DNA of 64,000 nt, from positions 1,523,344 through 1,587,343 of the forward strand of contig NZ_LZDB01000002.1 of the NCBI RefSeq assembly GCF_001676655.1, in the 5' to 3' direction. Position numbers and translations under genes: made by a program. The notes beneath the pieces were generated by a model. The model was not told the origin of the DNA and made no database searches. It worked only from the letters and a program-made list of their open reading frames with translations. This stretch comes from Perlucidibaca aquatica (GTDB lineage Bacteria; Pseudomonadota; Gammaproteobacteria; Pseudomonadales; Moraxellaceae). Shown piece after piece: positions 46,224 to 54,369 of the stretch (positions are counted from its first letter, which is position 1; the number at the start of each line of letters is the position of its first letter).

Positions 46224-47591
46224 GCCGTTGAGCGCAGCTACCCGATAAGCCTCCGCCATGGTCGGATAATTAAACGTGGTGTTGGCGAAGTAATCGATAG
46301 AGTTACCCGGCTGATTCATCACGGCCTGCCCAATGTGCACAATCTCAGCCGCGTTGTTGCCGAAGCAATGAATACCCAAAATCTCACGGGTATCGCGATG
46401 AAAAAGAATTTTTAGCATCCCCACCACATCGCCCGATATTTGCGCGCGTGCTAAATGGCGGAAGAAAGACTGCCCCACTTCGTAAGGCACTTTGGCATCG
46501 GTGAGCTGCTTCTCGGTTTTGCCCAAACAAGAAATTTCCGGAATGGTGTAAATGCCTGTGGGCACTTCGTCCACATGCGGCACATCTTGGCTGCCGGTGA
46601 TGTGCGCGGCGGCACAGCGACCTTGGTCGTAGGCGGCGGAAGCCAGCGCGGGCGGGCCAATAACATCGCCTACGGCAAACACCGACGGATTGGCGGTGCG
46701 GTACTGTTCATCCACGGCGATTTGTCCGCGGCTATTGGCTTGCAAGCCCACCGCTTCCAGCGCCAGCGTCTCCGTATTACCGGCGCGGCCATTGCACCAG
46801 AGAATGGCGTCGGCCTTAATTTTCTTACCCGACTTCAGGTGTAAAACCACACTATCGTTTGTGGTTTCCACGCGCTCGTACTCTTCTTGATTACGAATCA
46901 GCACGCCCAAGTCGCGCAGATAGTGCGAGAGTGCATCGGCAATTTCATCATCGAGATACGACAGCAACTGCGGCTGCGTATTGACCAGATCGACCTTGTA
47001 GCCAAGGCCAACAAAAATCGAGGCGTACTCACAGCCAATCACCCCGGCACCGTAAATAATCAGTTTATTAACCGCGTAGTCCAGCTTCAGAATTTTGTCG
47101 CTGTCGAACACGCGGGGATGACCAAAGTCGATATCACGCGGCTGGTAGGGCCGGCTGCCCGTTGCAATCACGGCATGCTCAAAACCAATACGCTCGGTAA
47201 TGCCTTCCGGCGTCAACACGGAAATGAGATTGGGCTCCTCGAAGCGCGCCTGCCCGAAATAAAGATCCACATCGTTGCGCTCGAAAAACCGATGGTGCGT
47301 GCTGACCTGTGTCTCAATGACTTTGTGCGCGCGCGCCAGCACCTGAGACAGCGGCACACTGCGAATGTCGGCCATGCGCGATAGCAATGGGTCGCGCCTA
47401 AATCGCATCAGGTTATATACCGTTTGGCGCAGCGCCTTGGAGGGAATGGTGCCGACATGCGCACAGTTGCCGCCGACCTCGCCGAGTTGATCAATGACCG
47501 CCACGCGACGCCCTTCTTTCACCAGCTTCATCGCCGCTCCTTCACCGGCGGGACCCGCACCAATCACCACTGCATCGTATCGCGTTGCCAT
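46206..47591 (-). CDS. sthA: Soluble pyridine nucleotide transhydrogenase
   Basis: SthA moves hydride between NADPH and NAD, balancing redox pools in the cytoplasm. The 461-residue FAD protein starts [20 protein letters not shown] at ATG 47591. In place of the redox-active disulfide of related dehydrogenases it has [13 protein letters not shown], with only one Cys, the SthA hallmark. The NAD site is [13 protein letters not shown]. It is divergent from lipA. Confidence 0.96.
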   Translation of the reverse strand: MATRYDAVVIGAGPAGEGAAMKLVKEGRRVAVIDQLGEVGGNCAHVGTIPSKALRQTVYNLMRFRRDPLLSRMADIRSVPLSQVLARAHKVIETQVSTHHRFFERNDVDLYFGQARFEEPNLISVLTPEGITERIGFEHAVIATGSRPYQPRDIDFGHPRVFDSDKILKLDYAVNKLIIYGAGVIGCEYASIFVGLGYKVDLVNTQPQLLSYLDDEIADALSHYLRDLGVLIRNQEEYERVETTNDSVVLHLKSGKKIKADAILWCNGRAGNTETLALEAVGLQANSRGQIAVDEQYRTANPSVFAVGDVIGPPALASAAYDQGRCAAAHITGSQDVPHVDEVPTGIYTIPEISCLGKTEKQLTDAKVPYEVGQSFFRHLARAQISGDVVGMLKILFHRDTREILGIHCFGNNAAEIVHIGQAVMNQPGNSIDYFANTTFNYPTMAEAYRVAALNGMNRLF

Positions 47592-47724
47592 TACTGCTCT
47601 CTCATTGTTCAAGGCATTCGTCATCAGATGCCTAGCCTACTGGATTTTCAGATGCATCGACTATTGGCGTTTGGCCTTATGCAGACAGGTTGCGCTACAC
47701 TTCGTGGACTAAATGAGATTTGTC

Positions 47725-48753
47725 ATGAGCGAACCTAGCAATCTATCCCCGGTAGCCATTCACCCGGCCAACCAACCCACTAGCAGACCTGCCCCCATCG
47801 AGGCCGGCGTAAAGCTACGTGGCGCCGAAAAAATGGCGCGCATTCCCGTGAAAATCATTCCTACCGATGAGTTGCCGCGTAAGCCGGACTGGATTCGTGT
47901 GCGCGTGAAAAACCCAGGCGAAGTGCAGCGCATTAAGGGCCTGCTGCGTGAGCAAAAGCTTCATACCGTCTGCGAAGAAGCCGCCTGCCCAAACCTTGCC
48001 GAATGCTTCGGCGGCGGCACGGCCACCTTCATGATCATGGGCGATATCTGTACGCGTCGCTGCCCGTTCTGTGATGTCGCCCACGGACGCCCCAATGCGC
48101 TCGACGCCGATGAGCCGCGGCATCTCGCCGAGACGGTGGCCAATCTCAAGCTCAAATATGTGGTGGTCACCTCTGTTGACCGCGACGACCTGAAAGATGG
48201 TGGCGCACAGCACTTTGTCGACTGCATTACCGAAGTGCGCAAGCTCAACCCAAACACCAAGATGGAAATTCTCGTGCCGGACTTCCGTGGCCGAATGGAC
48301 ATTGCACTACGCCTCATCAGCGAATGCCCGCCGGATGTTTTCAACCACAACATCGAAACCGTGCCGCGTCTGTATAAAGCCATCCGCCCCGGTTCCGACT
48401 ACCAGCACTCGCTACAATTGCTGCAACGCTTCAAGCAGGAACGGCCCGACATTGCCACCAAGTGCGGCTTAATGGTCGGCATTGGCGAGACAGAAGAAGA
48501 AGTCATGGCTTTGCTGGCAGATCTGAAAGCGCACGATGTGGATCTGGTGACGATTGGTCAGTACCTGCAGCCATCGAAAACGCACGCCCCCGTGGATCGC
48601 TTCGTGCATCCCGATGAATTCGCCCGCTACGCCGCCTATGGCCGCCAGCTCGGCTTCCGCAATATCGCTAGCGGCCCCATGGTGCGCTCGTCGTATCACG
48701 CCGATTTGCAGTTTGCGGGCGTGGATGTGGTTAATTACGGGCTGAAAAACTGA
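47725..48753 (+). CDS. lipA: Lipoyl synthase
   Basis: LipA inserts two sulfurs into octanoyl-lipoyl domains by radical SAM chemistry. The 342-residue protein has the auxiliary-cluster motif [12 protein letters not shown] and the radical SAM motif CTRRCPFC, then LVPDFRGR and [13 protein letters not shown] start at ATG 47725; ATG 47713 in the same frame is possible, and neither has a strong ribosome site. It is separated from lipB by about 13 kb, unlike close relatives. The stop overlaps the next start (TGATG). Confidence 0.96.
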   Translation: MSEPSNLSPVAIHPANQPTSRPAPIEAGVKLRGAEKMARIPVKIIPTDELPRKPDWIRVRVKNPGEVQRIKGLLREQKLHTVCEEAACPNLAECFGGGTATFMIMGDICTRRCPFCDVAHGRPNALDADEPRHLAETVANLKLKYVVVTSVDRDDLKDGGAQHFVDCITEVRKLNPNTKMEILVPDFRGRMDIALRLISECPPDVFNHNIETVPRLYKAIRPGSDYQHSLQLLQRFKQERPDIATKCGLMVGIGETEEEVMALLADLKAHDVDLVTIGQYLQPSKTHAPVDRFVHPDEFARYAAYGRQLGFRNIASGPMVRSSYHADLQFAGVDVVNYGLKN

Positions 48754-49286
48754 TGACCATCGCTGGGCGTGATTTGTTTAATGCGCTCCGCGTGGTGCCC
48801 GCCACGGCCACTGGCACCAACACTGTACTCACAGCCAGCCGAGTCGACATCGGCTGGGCTGCATGGCGCGCAAGCACGCCTCCCTTGCAAATATCTCGCT
48901 TGAAGCAATGGGCTTTTAGGCTAAAGCTCTGGCAGCACTTTGGGCAGGCGCAATTTTTGGTGCAGATAGATGACAGTTATCACACCGCAACCAGCATTCG
49001 TGTTCGCCACCAGCCAGAACAGGGCAACATCGACATTCTTCTGATTCAAACCGCCAGCATCTGGCAATGCTTTTACGGGCTGTTGCAAAAGCAGTTGGGT
49101 AAGGCTCCGCCATCTTGGCGCAAACAGCTCAGTGGCCAGGTCATACGAGTTTCGCGCTACCCCAGCAGCCAAGTCCATCCTGTTCTGCCACAGGTCCATC
49201 AGCTCGGCTACACCCACTGTGCCGAGGCAATGCTCGATGGCCAGCACGGTTGTGAGCTCCCCCTGCACATTAGCAGCGACCGCTAA
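48753..49286 (+). CDS. Uncharacterised protein coupled to lipA
   Basis: A 177-residue protein I do not recognise. Its ATG shares a base with the lipA stop, so it is translated with lipA. It has no signal peptide or membrane helix. The sequence is rich in Gln, Trp and His, with strand-like stretches such as QAQFLVQIDDSYH and GNIDILLIQT. It ends three bases before the convergent peptidase gene. A role near lipoate metabolism would be guesswork. Confidence 0.65.
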   Translation: MTIAGRDLFNALRVVPATATGTNTVLTASRVDIGWAAWRASTPPLQISRLKQWAFRLKLWQHFGQAQFLVQIDDSYHTATSIRVRHQPEQGNIDILLIQTASIWQCFYGLLQKQLGKAPPSWRKQLSGQVIRVSRYPSSQVHPVLPQVHQLGYTHCAEAMLDGQHGCELPLHISSDR

Positions 49287-49289
49287 TCC

Positions 49290-50243
49290 TTAGTGCCTAG
49301 ACTTTTTCTGCGCCAGAGCCGCTTCTGCCGCAGCCAGCGTGGCTCGCGTTTCCGCTCTGTCCAATTGCTGCAAAGCTCGTCTGGCTAGGGTTATCGCTTC
49401 GGATAGCTGCCCACTGCGCGTCAAGACATCCGCGAGATTGTTCAGCAGCCACGGTGCCTCCGGCAACGCCAGCAGCCCCTCACGCAAGACCGCCTCAGCA
49501 CTGACCAGGCCCTGCTCCTGCTCGGTTACTTTTGCCAATGCCAACCACAGAGGAACTTCCTGCGGCCAACGCTGAAGCGCACGACGCACTCCCGTCAAGG
49601 CAAAAGCTGGCGCCACCCTAGACATAGCCAGCAGCTGGCGACTAACGACAGGTAAAGCGGCAGATGCCGGCCATTCAGCCGTCACCGGTAGCAGGCGGAT
49701 GGCCCAACGACCGCTGCGGGTCCAAGTACGATCAAAAACCGACCAACTCATAACGAGACGTGGCTCCTCACCGGAGCGCAGAATCACTTTACCGCGCGCG
49801 GCATCAACGCCAATGACCACGGCGTAATGCCAAACTGGGTACCATGACAAACCGTTGTTCTGAAACACAATAACCGGGCTACCTTCGGCCACGGCCTGCG
49901 CAATCACGCGCAAATCGGGCGTCAGTCGTTCAGGCACAAAGCCACGCATGCGAGACTGAGCCAATAACTCATCCGCCAAAGTGCCTTCGCGATCTGGAAT
50001 ATAGAGTGAGGGCGCCAGCTCATCTGGCGTGATCGCGCGACCGAGATAGCTCATCACCATCGCTAGGGCGGCAGGACCACACTGATACTCGCGCTGGGCA
50101 TAAAAAGGAACAGCGCTTAATTCGACGGCTTGCGGCGGCTGCTCGCGCAAATCAAGGGCCTGCGGCGTCATGCAGGCGCTCAACACTAACGCCAGCAGCG
50201 CCGTCAGCAGGAAACGGCTGCGGCGCATACGGGCTTTACTCAA
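49290..50243 (-). CDS. PA2778-type cysteine peptidase lipoprotein with TPR-like repeats
   Basis: A 317-residue lipoprotein with signal ending LSAC. Residues about 43-190 form a C39-like peptidase domain: Cys in QREYQCGPAALAMVMSYLG and His in WYPVWHYAVVIGVD. The C-terminal third (about 205-310) has two or three TPR-like helical pairs (VPLWLALAKVTEQE ... APWLLNNLADVLTRSGQ). It overlaps the next upstream gene by four bases. Pairs of this kind are known from Pseudomonas (PA2778/PA2779), but their function is unclear. Confidence 0.85.
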   Translation of the reverse strand: MSKARMRRSRFLLTALLALVLSACMTPQALDLREQPPQAVELSAVPFYAQREYQCGPAALAMVMSYLGRAITPDELAPSLYIPDREGTLADELLAQSRMRGFVPERLTPDLRVIAQAVAEGSPVIVFQNNGLSWYPVWHYAVVIGVDAARGKVILRSGEEPRLVMSWSVFDRTWTRSGRWAIRLLPVTAEWPASAALPVVSRQLLAMSRVAPAFALTGVRRALQRWPQEVPLWLALAKVTEQEQGLVSAEAVLREGLLALPEAPWLLNNLADVLTRSGQLSEAITLARRALQQLDRAETRATLAAAEAALAQKKSRH

Positions 50244-50635
50244 CGCGAACGCGTGAATGGGAAGACTTTGGTCAGCCCGAGAAGATCAGTTACCAGCAGC
50301 ACCAAAAAGATGAAAACAACAGCACCAACAAAGCCGTTACCACCCACTGGAGTCGCATCAATTTTGCCTGCCAGACGCTGAACTTCTTCATCGGAAAGCG
50401 CGGCAACACGATCGACTGCTTGATCAGCACTCACACCAAAACGTGTCATTTGCGTTCGCACATCGTCACGCTGTAGCCAGCTCACGACTTGCGCGCGCTG
50501 CCCATCAAGCACTGAACTGTCAGTACTCGACAATACTGCCTCAGGCGCAATGGGTCCGGCGACGGCCATGACGCTCCAGGTGCTAGTGGTCAGAATCATT
50601 ACACTTGCTGTAGCAGCTCGAATGAACTTTTTCAT
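50240..50635 (-). CDS. PA2779-type small membrane protein
   Basis: A 131-residue protein with a signal-like N-terminus (residues 1-27, ending MAVAG) and a C-terminal membrane helix (about 101-122; GFVGAVVFIFLVLLVTDLLG). The central region VVSWLQRDDVRTQMTRFGVSADQA ... RVAALSDEEV is the conserved PA2779-family segment. It is translationally coupled to the peptidase lipoprotein (ATGA), so they may form one envelope system; the peptidase may process this protein. Confidence 0.83.
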   Translation of the reverse strand: MKKFIRAATASVMILTTSTWSVMAVAGPIAPEAVLSSTDSSVLDGQRAQVVSWLQRDDVRTQMTRFGVSADQAVDRVAALSDEEVQRLAGKIDATPVGGNGFVGAVVFIFLVLLVTDLLGLTKVFPFTRSR

Positions 50636-50699
50636 TTTTCTAACTCCATGAATAGCTCATTGAACATACGCTCATCTTCCTCGGCGTGTTGCTTTATTT

Positions 50700-51347
50700 T
50701 TAACCGCGTTTGTCAGCCACAAACGGGTTGGTTAAACGCTCATGCCCAATCGTGGACATCGGCCCGTGGCCGGGCACGAACTCCATGTCATCCGGCAAGC
50801 TCCAGAGCTCACGCTTAATGGCATCAATCAGAGTCTGATGATGCCCCATGGGAAAGTCTGTGCGGCCAATCGAGCCGGCAAACAGCACATCGCCCACAAA
50901 ACTCACGCGCGCGGCCTCCGAGATAAACACCACATGCCCCGGCGTATGGCCAGGGCAGTGCCTGACCTGCAGGGTTTCAGCCCCAACACAAACCTCTTGC
51001 CCCTGATCCAACCAGCGCGAGGGTGTAAAGGGTCGCGAGGCCGGAAAGCGGAACATGCGCGACTGATCATCGAGTCGATCTATCCAGAACTGATCGCCCA
51101 CATGCGGCCCCTCAATAGGCAAATGCAGACGCTCCGCTAATTCCGCGACGGCTCCGGCATGATCGATATGCGCATGGGTAACCAACAGCTTAGTCAGTGT
51201 CACACCCTCCTCGGCCACGGCCGCCAGCAAGCGCTCGATATCGCCACCGGCATCCACCAGCGCCGCCTCACGGGTGCTGTCACACCAAATTAAACTGCAG
51301 TTTTGCTCGAATGCGGTGACCGGCAAAATACGAAAACGCAGGGCCAT
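50700..51347 (-). CDS. Metallo-beta-lactamase fold hydrolase (YcbL/GloB-like)
   Basis: A 215-residue MBL-fold hydrolase. Metal ligands are THAHIDHAG (HxHxDH), the His in CPGHTPGH, Asp in FVGDVLFAGSIGRTDFPMG and His in FVPGHG, as in YcbL and glyoxalase II-like enzymes. It is shorter than GloB and lacks the substrate-binding C-terminal domain, so the thioester substrate is uncertain. It lies three bases before the DUF4442 gene in the direction of transcription. Confidence 0.9.
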   Translation of the reverse strand: MALRFRILPVTAFEQNCSLIWCDSTREAALVDAGGDIERLLAAVAEEGVTLTKLLVTHAHIDHAGAVAELAERLHLPIEGPHVGDQFWIDRLDDQSRMFRFPASRPFTPSRWLDQGQEVCVGAETLQVRHCPGHTPGHVVFISEAARVSFVGDVLFAGSIGRTDFPMGHHQTLIDAIKRELWSLPDDMEFVPGHGPMSTIGHERLTNPFVADKRG

Positions 51348-51350
51348 GAT

Positions 51351-51851
51351 TTACTTCTCCACGGGCTGAGTGGGGGCGCTGATTTCAGCCGCCGCCGGCG
51401 GACGCAACGCAGGCTTTAGGCGGATATAGAGTGTCTTTTGTACGCGCGCTACAACCTCGCCGGCCGCATTGACCACCTCTACGGGCAAGACCGGGCGTAT
51501 CGCTTTACCCGTCGCTGCTTGGGCGCGAAAGTCCGCAATCTGCTCGACGCTAAGTCGGAAGCGGGCATAGACCGTACCGCGCCCAGGCGATACAAAATCA
51601 ATGTGCGCGGCCTGGTCCCACACCACATAGTCTTTCGCTAAATGCTGCATGAGCATGAGCATGTAGAAGGGATCGGTCATGCTGTACAAACTACCGCCGA
51701 ACTGTGTGCCGACGTAATTGCGGTTAAAACGCGTCAGGCGCATGCGCACATCAATTTCGGTGTAGTCGTCGTTAATCCGCTCTATGTGTACCCCAGCCCC
51801 CAGAAAAGGGACGTACAGGTTCATCATCCAACGTAAGACAGCCGGTTTCAT
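51351..51851 (-). CDS. DUF4442 hotdog-fold protein
   Basis: A 166-residue protein of the DUF4442/YiiD C-terminal group. The N-terminal helix, then MRLTRFNRNYVGTQFGGSLYSMTDPFYMLM, is the hotdog core with the central helix; HIDFVSPGRGTVYARFRL is a typical strand pair. Thioesterase activity is possible. The tail is Pro/Ala rich. It is divergent from yajQ, with 55 bases between the starts, and precedes the MBL hydrolase by three bases. Confidence 0.8.
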   Translation of the reverse strand: MKPAVLRWMMNLYVPFLGAGVHIERINDDYTEIDVRMRLTRFNRNYVGTQFGGSLYSMTDPFYMLMLMQHLAKDYVVWDQAAHIDFVSPGRGTVYARFRLSVEQIADFRAQAATGKAIRPVLPVEVVNAAGEVVARVQKTLYIRLKPALRPPAAAEISAPTQPVEK

Positions 51852-51906
51852 CGTGCAGGACCTCAGGTATCATGCAGGCGGAATTTTTATCGGGAGCAAA
51901 GCTACC

Positions 51907-52395
51907 ATGCCATCCATGGATGTTGTGTCTGAACTCGAAGTTTTCGAGGTCAATCATGCCGTGCAAAACACGGTAAAAGAAATTGCCACACGCTTCGATT
52001 TTCGTGGCTCTGAGGTCAAGGTCGACTTCAATGAAAAGAATAAGGAAATCAAACTGTCGGCCGAGTCAGACTTCCAGGTCGATCAAGTGCGCGCCATGCT
52101 GGAAGCGCACCTGATGAAGCGCAAGCTTGATCCGCAAGTCATGGACCCGCAAAAAATTGAGGCGTCGGGCAAGTACATGAACCAAGTCATCAAGCTCAAA
52201 GATGGCCTGGACTCCGACACGGCAAAGAAAGTCGTGAAGCTGTTGAAAGAAAATGGCTACAAAGTTCAAGCCAGCATTCAGGGCGACAAGGTGCGCGTGA
52301 CCGATAAAAAGCGTGATGCCCTGCAAGATGTCATGGCGTTTCTGCGCCAGCAGACACTGGGCCTGCCACTGCAGTTCAATAACTTTAAAGACTAA
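51907..52395 (+). CDS. yajQ: YajQ family nucleotide-binding protein
   Basis: A 162-residue YajQ protein (two ferredoxin-like domains). It starts MPSMDVVSELEVFEVNHAVQ at ATG 51907 with GGGA upstream; the typical TRFDFRG follows, and the end is LPLQFNNFKD. YajQ proteins bind nucleotides, including cyclic di-GMP in Xanthomonas and Pseudomonas. Its last 11 bases overlap the AraC gene on the other strand. Confidence 0.95.
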   Translation: MPSMDVVSELEVFEVNHAVQNTVKEIATRFDFRGSEVKVDFNEKNKEIKLSAESDFQVDQVRAMLEAHLMKRKLDPQVMDPQKIEASGKYMNQVIKLKDGLDSDTAKKVVKLLKENGYKVQASIQGDKVRVTDKKRDALQDVMAFLRQQTLGLPLQFNNFKD

Positions 52396-53422
52396 GCGCC
52401 GTTCGCCGCTGTGCTTGTCGATAAGCCAGCGGCGTCAGCCCAGTCCAGCGGCGAAACACGCGGGAAAAATTCGAGCTATCCCGGAAGCCCAGGCTACTGG
52501 CGATGGCCTTAACCGAGGCCGACGTGTTGGCTAGGGCGTGTTGTGCACGACGGCTACGCTCCTCATTCAGTAAGTGCTGATAACTACACCCTTGCTGACT
52601 GAGTCGCGCTCGTAATGTGCGCACGGGCAATCCCAGCAACACAGCCATCTCGTTCAAACTGGGCAGAGCGTCACGCTGCTGGCTCAGCGCATGGCGCACC
52701 CCATCGGTAAAGGCTCCTCGTGCTAACAACACATCCATGCGGGCATTAATTTTTGACAATACGTCGGCATGGGCTTGCGCATCGGCACTGGCGATGGGGC
52801 GATCCAAAATATCGTTGGGAATACTCAGGCCATTGAAGCTGGCATTGAAATGCACGCCGCCTCGGCAATGGCTCAGTAAGGCCTCAGCAAATGCAGGGGG
52901 CGGACTCATCAAGTGTACCGACAGGCGCTCTGCCTCTTCGCTCAGCAAGCCCTCACAGATATTAAATGCCGTGGCCAACAGCAGCGTCATTACAAACGCT
53001 TCATCCATGGGTAAGTCGTTAAACAACTCCAGCGCCAAGGTCAGCCGGTCTCGACGCTGGCTTTGATGCATCAGCACAAAGGGAGCCACCGTGGCCATGT
53101 ATTCGTAATAAAGCGCAATGACCTCGCGCAGACTCGCGGCGGTCAGCGTGGCCTGGCCCAGCAATCCGTGAGCATTCGGCGGCAAACATTGGGCGTAACG
53201 CAGGGATAAATCTGGCGCTGCCGTGAGTTGCTGCGCGCGCACAAACAGCGCAAATACCTCACTGACTGGCACCAATAACTCGGGCCTCGCCAAAGACTCC
53301 GCACTGAGCTGCGTCGCGCTCAGCAGCTTTTCTGGCGGAATTTGCCACTGGCTTTCACACAATTTAAGCAGCTTTCTGGGATAGGCCGCGATGGTAACCA
53401 AACGCGGAGAATTCGCCGACAT
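52385..53422 (-). CDS. AraC family transcriptional regulator
   Basis: A 345-residue regulator of the type with an arabinose-binding-like N-terminal domain (about 20-210) and a C-terminal AraC helix-turn-helix (about 245-335). The DNA-binding part shows LNEMAVLLGLPVRTLRARLSQQG and IASSLGFRDSSNFSRVFRRWTG. This class often controls catabolic or lipid genes. No partner is clear; the nearest divergent gene is the DUF4442 protein at 53565. Confidence 0.9.
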   Translation of the reverse strand: MSANSPRLVTIAAYPRKLLKLCESQWQIPPEKLLSATQLSAESLARPELLVPVSEVFALFVRAQQLTAAPDLSLRYAQCLPPNAHGLLGQATLTAASLREVIALYYEYMATVAPFVLMHQSQRRDRLTLALELFNDLPMDEAFVMTLLLATAFNICEGLLSEEAERLSVHLMSPPPAFAEALLSHCRGGVHFNASFNGLSIPNDILDRPIASADAQAHADVLSKINARMDVLLARGAFTDGVRHALSQQRDALPSLNEMAVLLGLPVRTLRARLSQQGCSYQHLLNEERSRRAQHALANTSASVKAIASSLGFRDSSNFSRVFRRWTGLTPLAYRQAQRRTALSL

Positions 53423-53564
53423 GTCGCGTTCTCGCTAAAACAATGGCGCCAGCATAACAGAGCCCGACTTGACCGATACGGTGTCAGCTTGCGTCAACTC
53501 AGCCAGTCCAAGACCGCGTATTTTCGGGCAAGCTGTAACCACTTTGTCTAACCGAGTTCGCACC

Positions 53565-54056
53565 ATGCAGATGATTGAAAACAACTTAACCCGCCTCATG
53601 CGCCCGCTGGCCAAGCTGCCAAGCAATCTGCGCGTCTCCACGCTCTCGTTTATTCTCGGCAAGGTCGTGCCGTTTGTAGGCACCAGCAGTTTGCGTTACG
53701 AAGAAGTGACGCCGACACGCGTGGTCGTCTCCATTCGTAATCGTCGCCCGGTGCAGAATCACATCAAGGGCGTGCATGCGGCCGCGATGGCTCTGCTCGC
53801 CGAAACCGCAACAGGCTTTGTGGTGGGCGTGAACCTCAGCGATGACAAGCTGCCACTCATCAAAAGCTTACACGTCGACTTTAAGCGTCGCACCGTGGGT
53901 GACATGCGTGCAGTGGCATCGCTAAGCGAAGAGCAAGTGGCGATGATTCGTAGCAACCCCAAAGGCGAGCTGCTGGTTCCGGTCACCGTTACCGATGAGT
54001 CCGGCGAAGAGCCGATTCAATGCCAAATGCTCTGGGCCTGGGTCAGCAAAAAATAA
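53565..54056 (+). CDS. DUF4442 hotdog-fold protein
   Basis: A 163-residue protein from ATG 53565 (MQMIENNLTRLM); an open extension upstream has no start with a ribosome site. The segment VVSIRNRRPVQNHIKGVHAAAMALLAE is the DUF4442 hotdog core, followed by a SLHVDFKRRTVGDM strand. It may be a thioesterase-like protein. It is divergent from the AraC regulator and ends two bases before slyX on the opposite strand. Confidence 0.8.
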   Translation: MQMIENNLTRLMRPLAKLPSNLRVSTLSFILGKVVPFVGTSSLRYEEVTPTRVVVSIRNRRPVQNHIKGVHAAAMALLAETATGFVVGVNLSDDKLPLIKSLHVDFKRRTVGDMRAVASLSEEQVAMIRSNPKGELLVPVTVTDESGEEPIQCQMLWAWVSKK

Positions 54057-54058
54057 GA

Positions 54059-54262
54059 TCAGTAGTGCGGCGGGGGCGGCTCGTCCGCCTCGTCAGCCAT
54101 CTGTGACGGCTGCAAGGTTTTCATCTGCTGATAGAGCAGACGCATTTCCGCCTGCAATAAATCAATCTGCTGTTGTTGCTGTGCCACGGTGTGGTTCAGC
54201 GCCTCCAGCAGATCATCTTGAAAGGCTAGCTTCACTTCTAGCTCCGTAATTCGCGCATCCAT
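54059..54262 (-). CDS. slyX: SlyX family protein
   Basis: A 67-residue coiled-coil protein of the SlyX family. From ATG 54262 it reads MDARITELEVKLAFQDDLLE, the typical SlyX start, then a heptad region (QQQQQIDLLQAEMRLLYQQM) and a proline-rich PPPPHY end. An in-frame TTG upstream is less likely. Function unknown. Confidence 0.92.
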   Translation of the reverse strand: MDARITELEVKLAFQDDLLEALNHTVAQQQQQIDLLQAEMRLLYQQMKTLQPSQMADEADEPPPPHY

Positions 54263-54369
54263 CTCTGCATTTCGCCTTTGACTTACCAATAGGCGTAATT
54301 GTACGGCTTATGAACAGCTCAGGTTTGCTAGAATGCGCGCTCTCTTTTGCAGCACTTCGGCGTAATTCA

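Noticed and set aside
46206..47591. SthA as a dihydrolipoamide dehydrogenase of the nearby lipoate genes
   Set aside because: The redox-active cysteine pair is missing ([13 protein letters not shown]), which is the transhydrogenase pattern.
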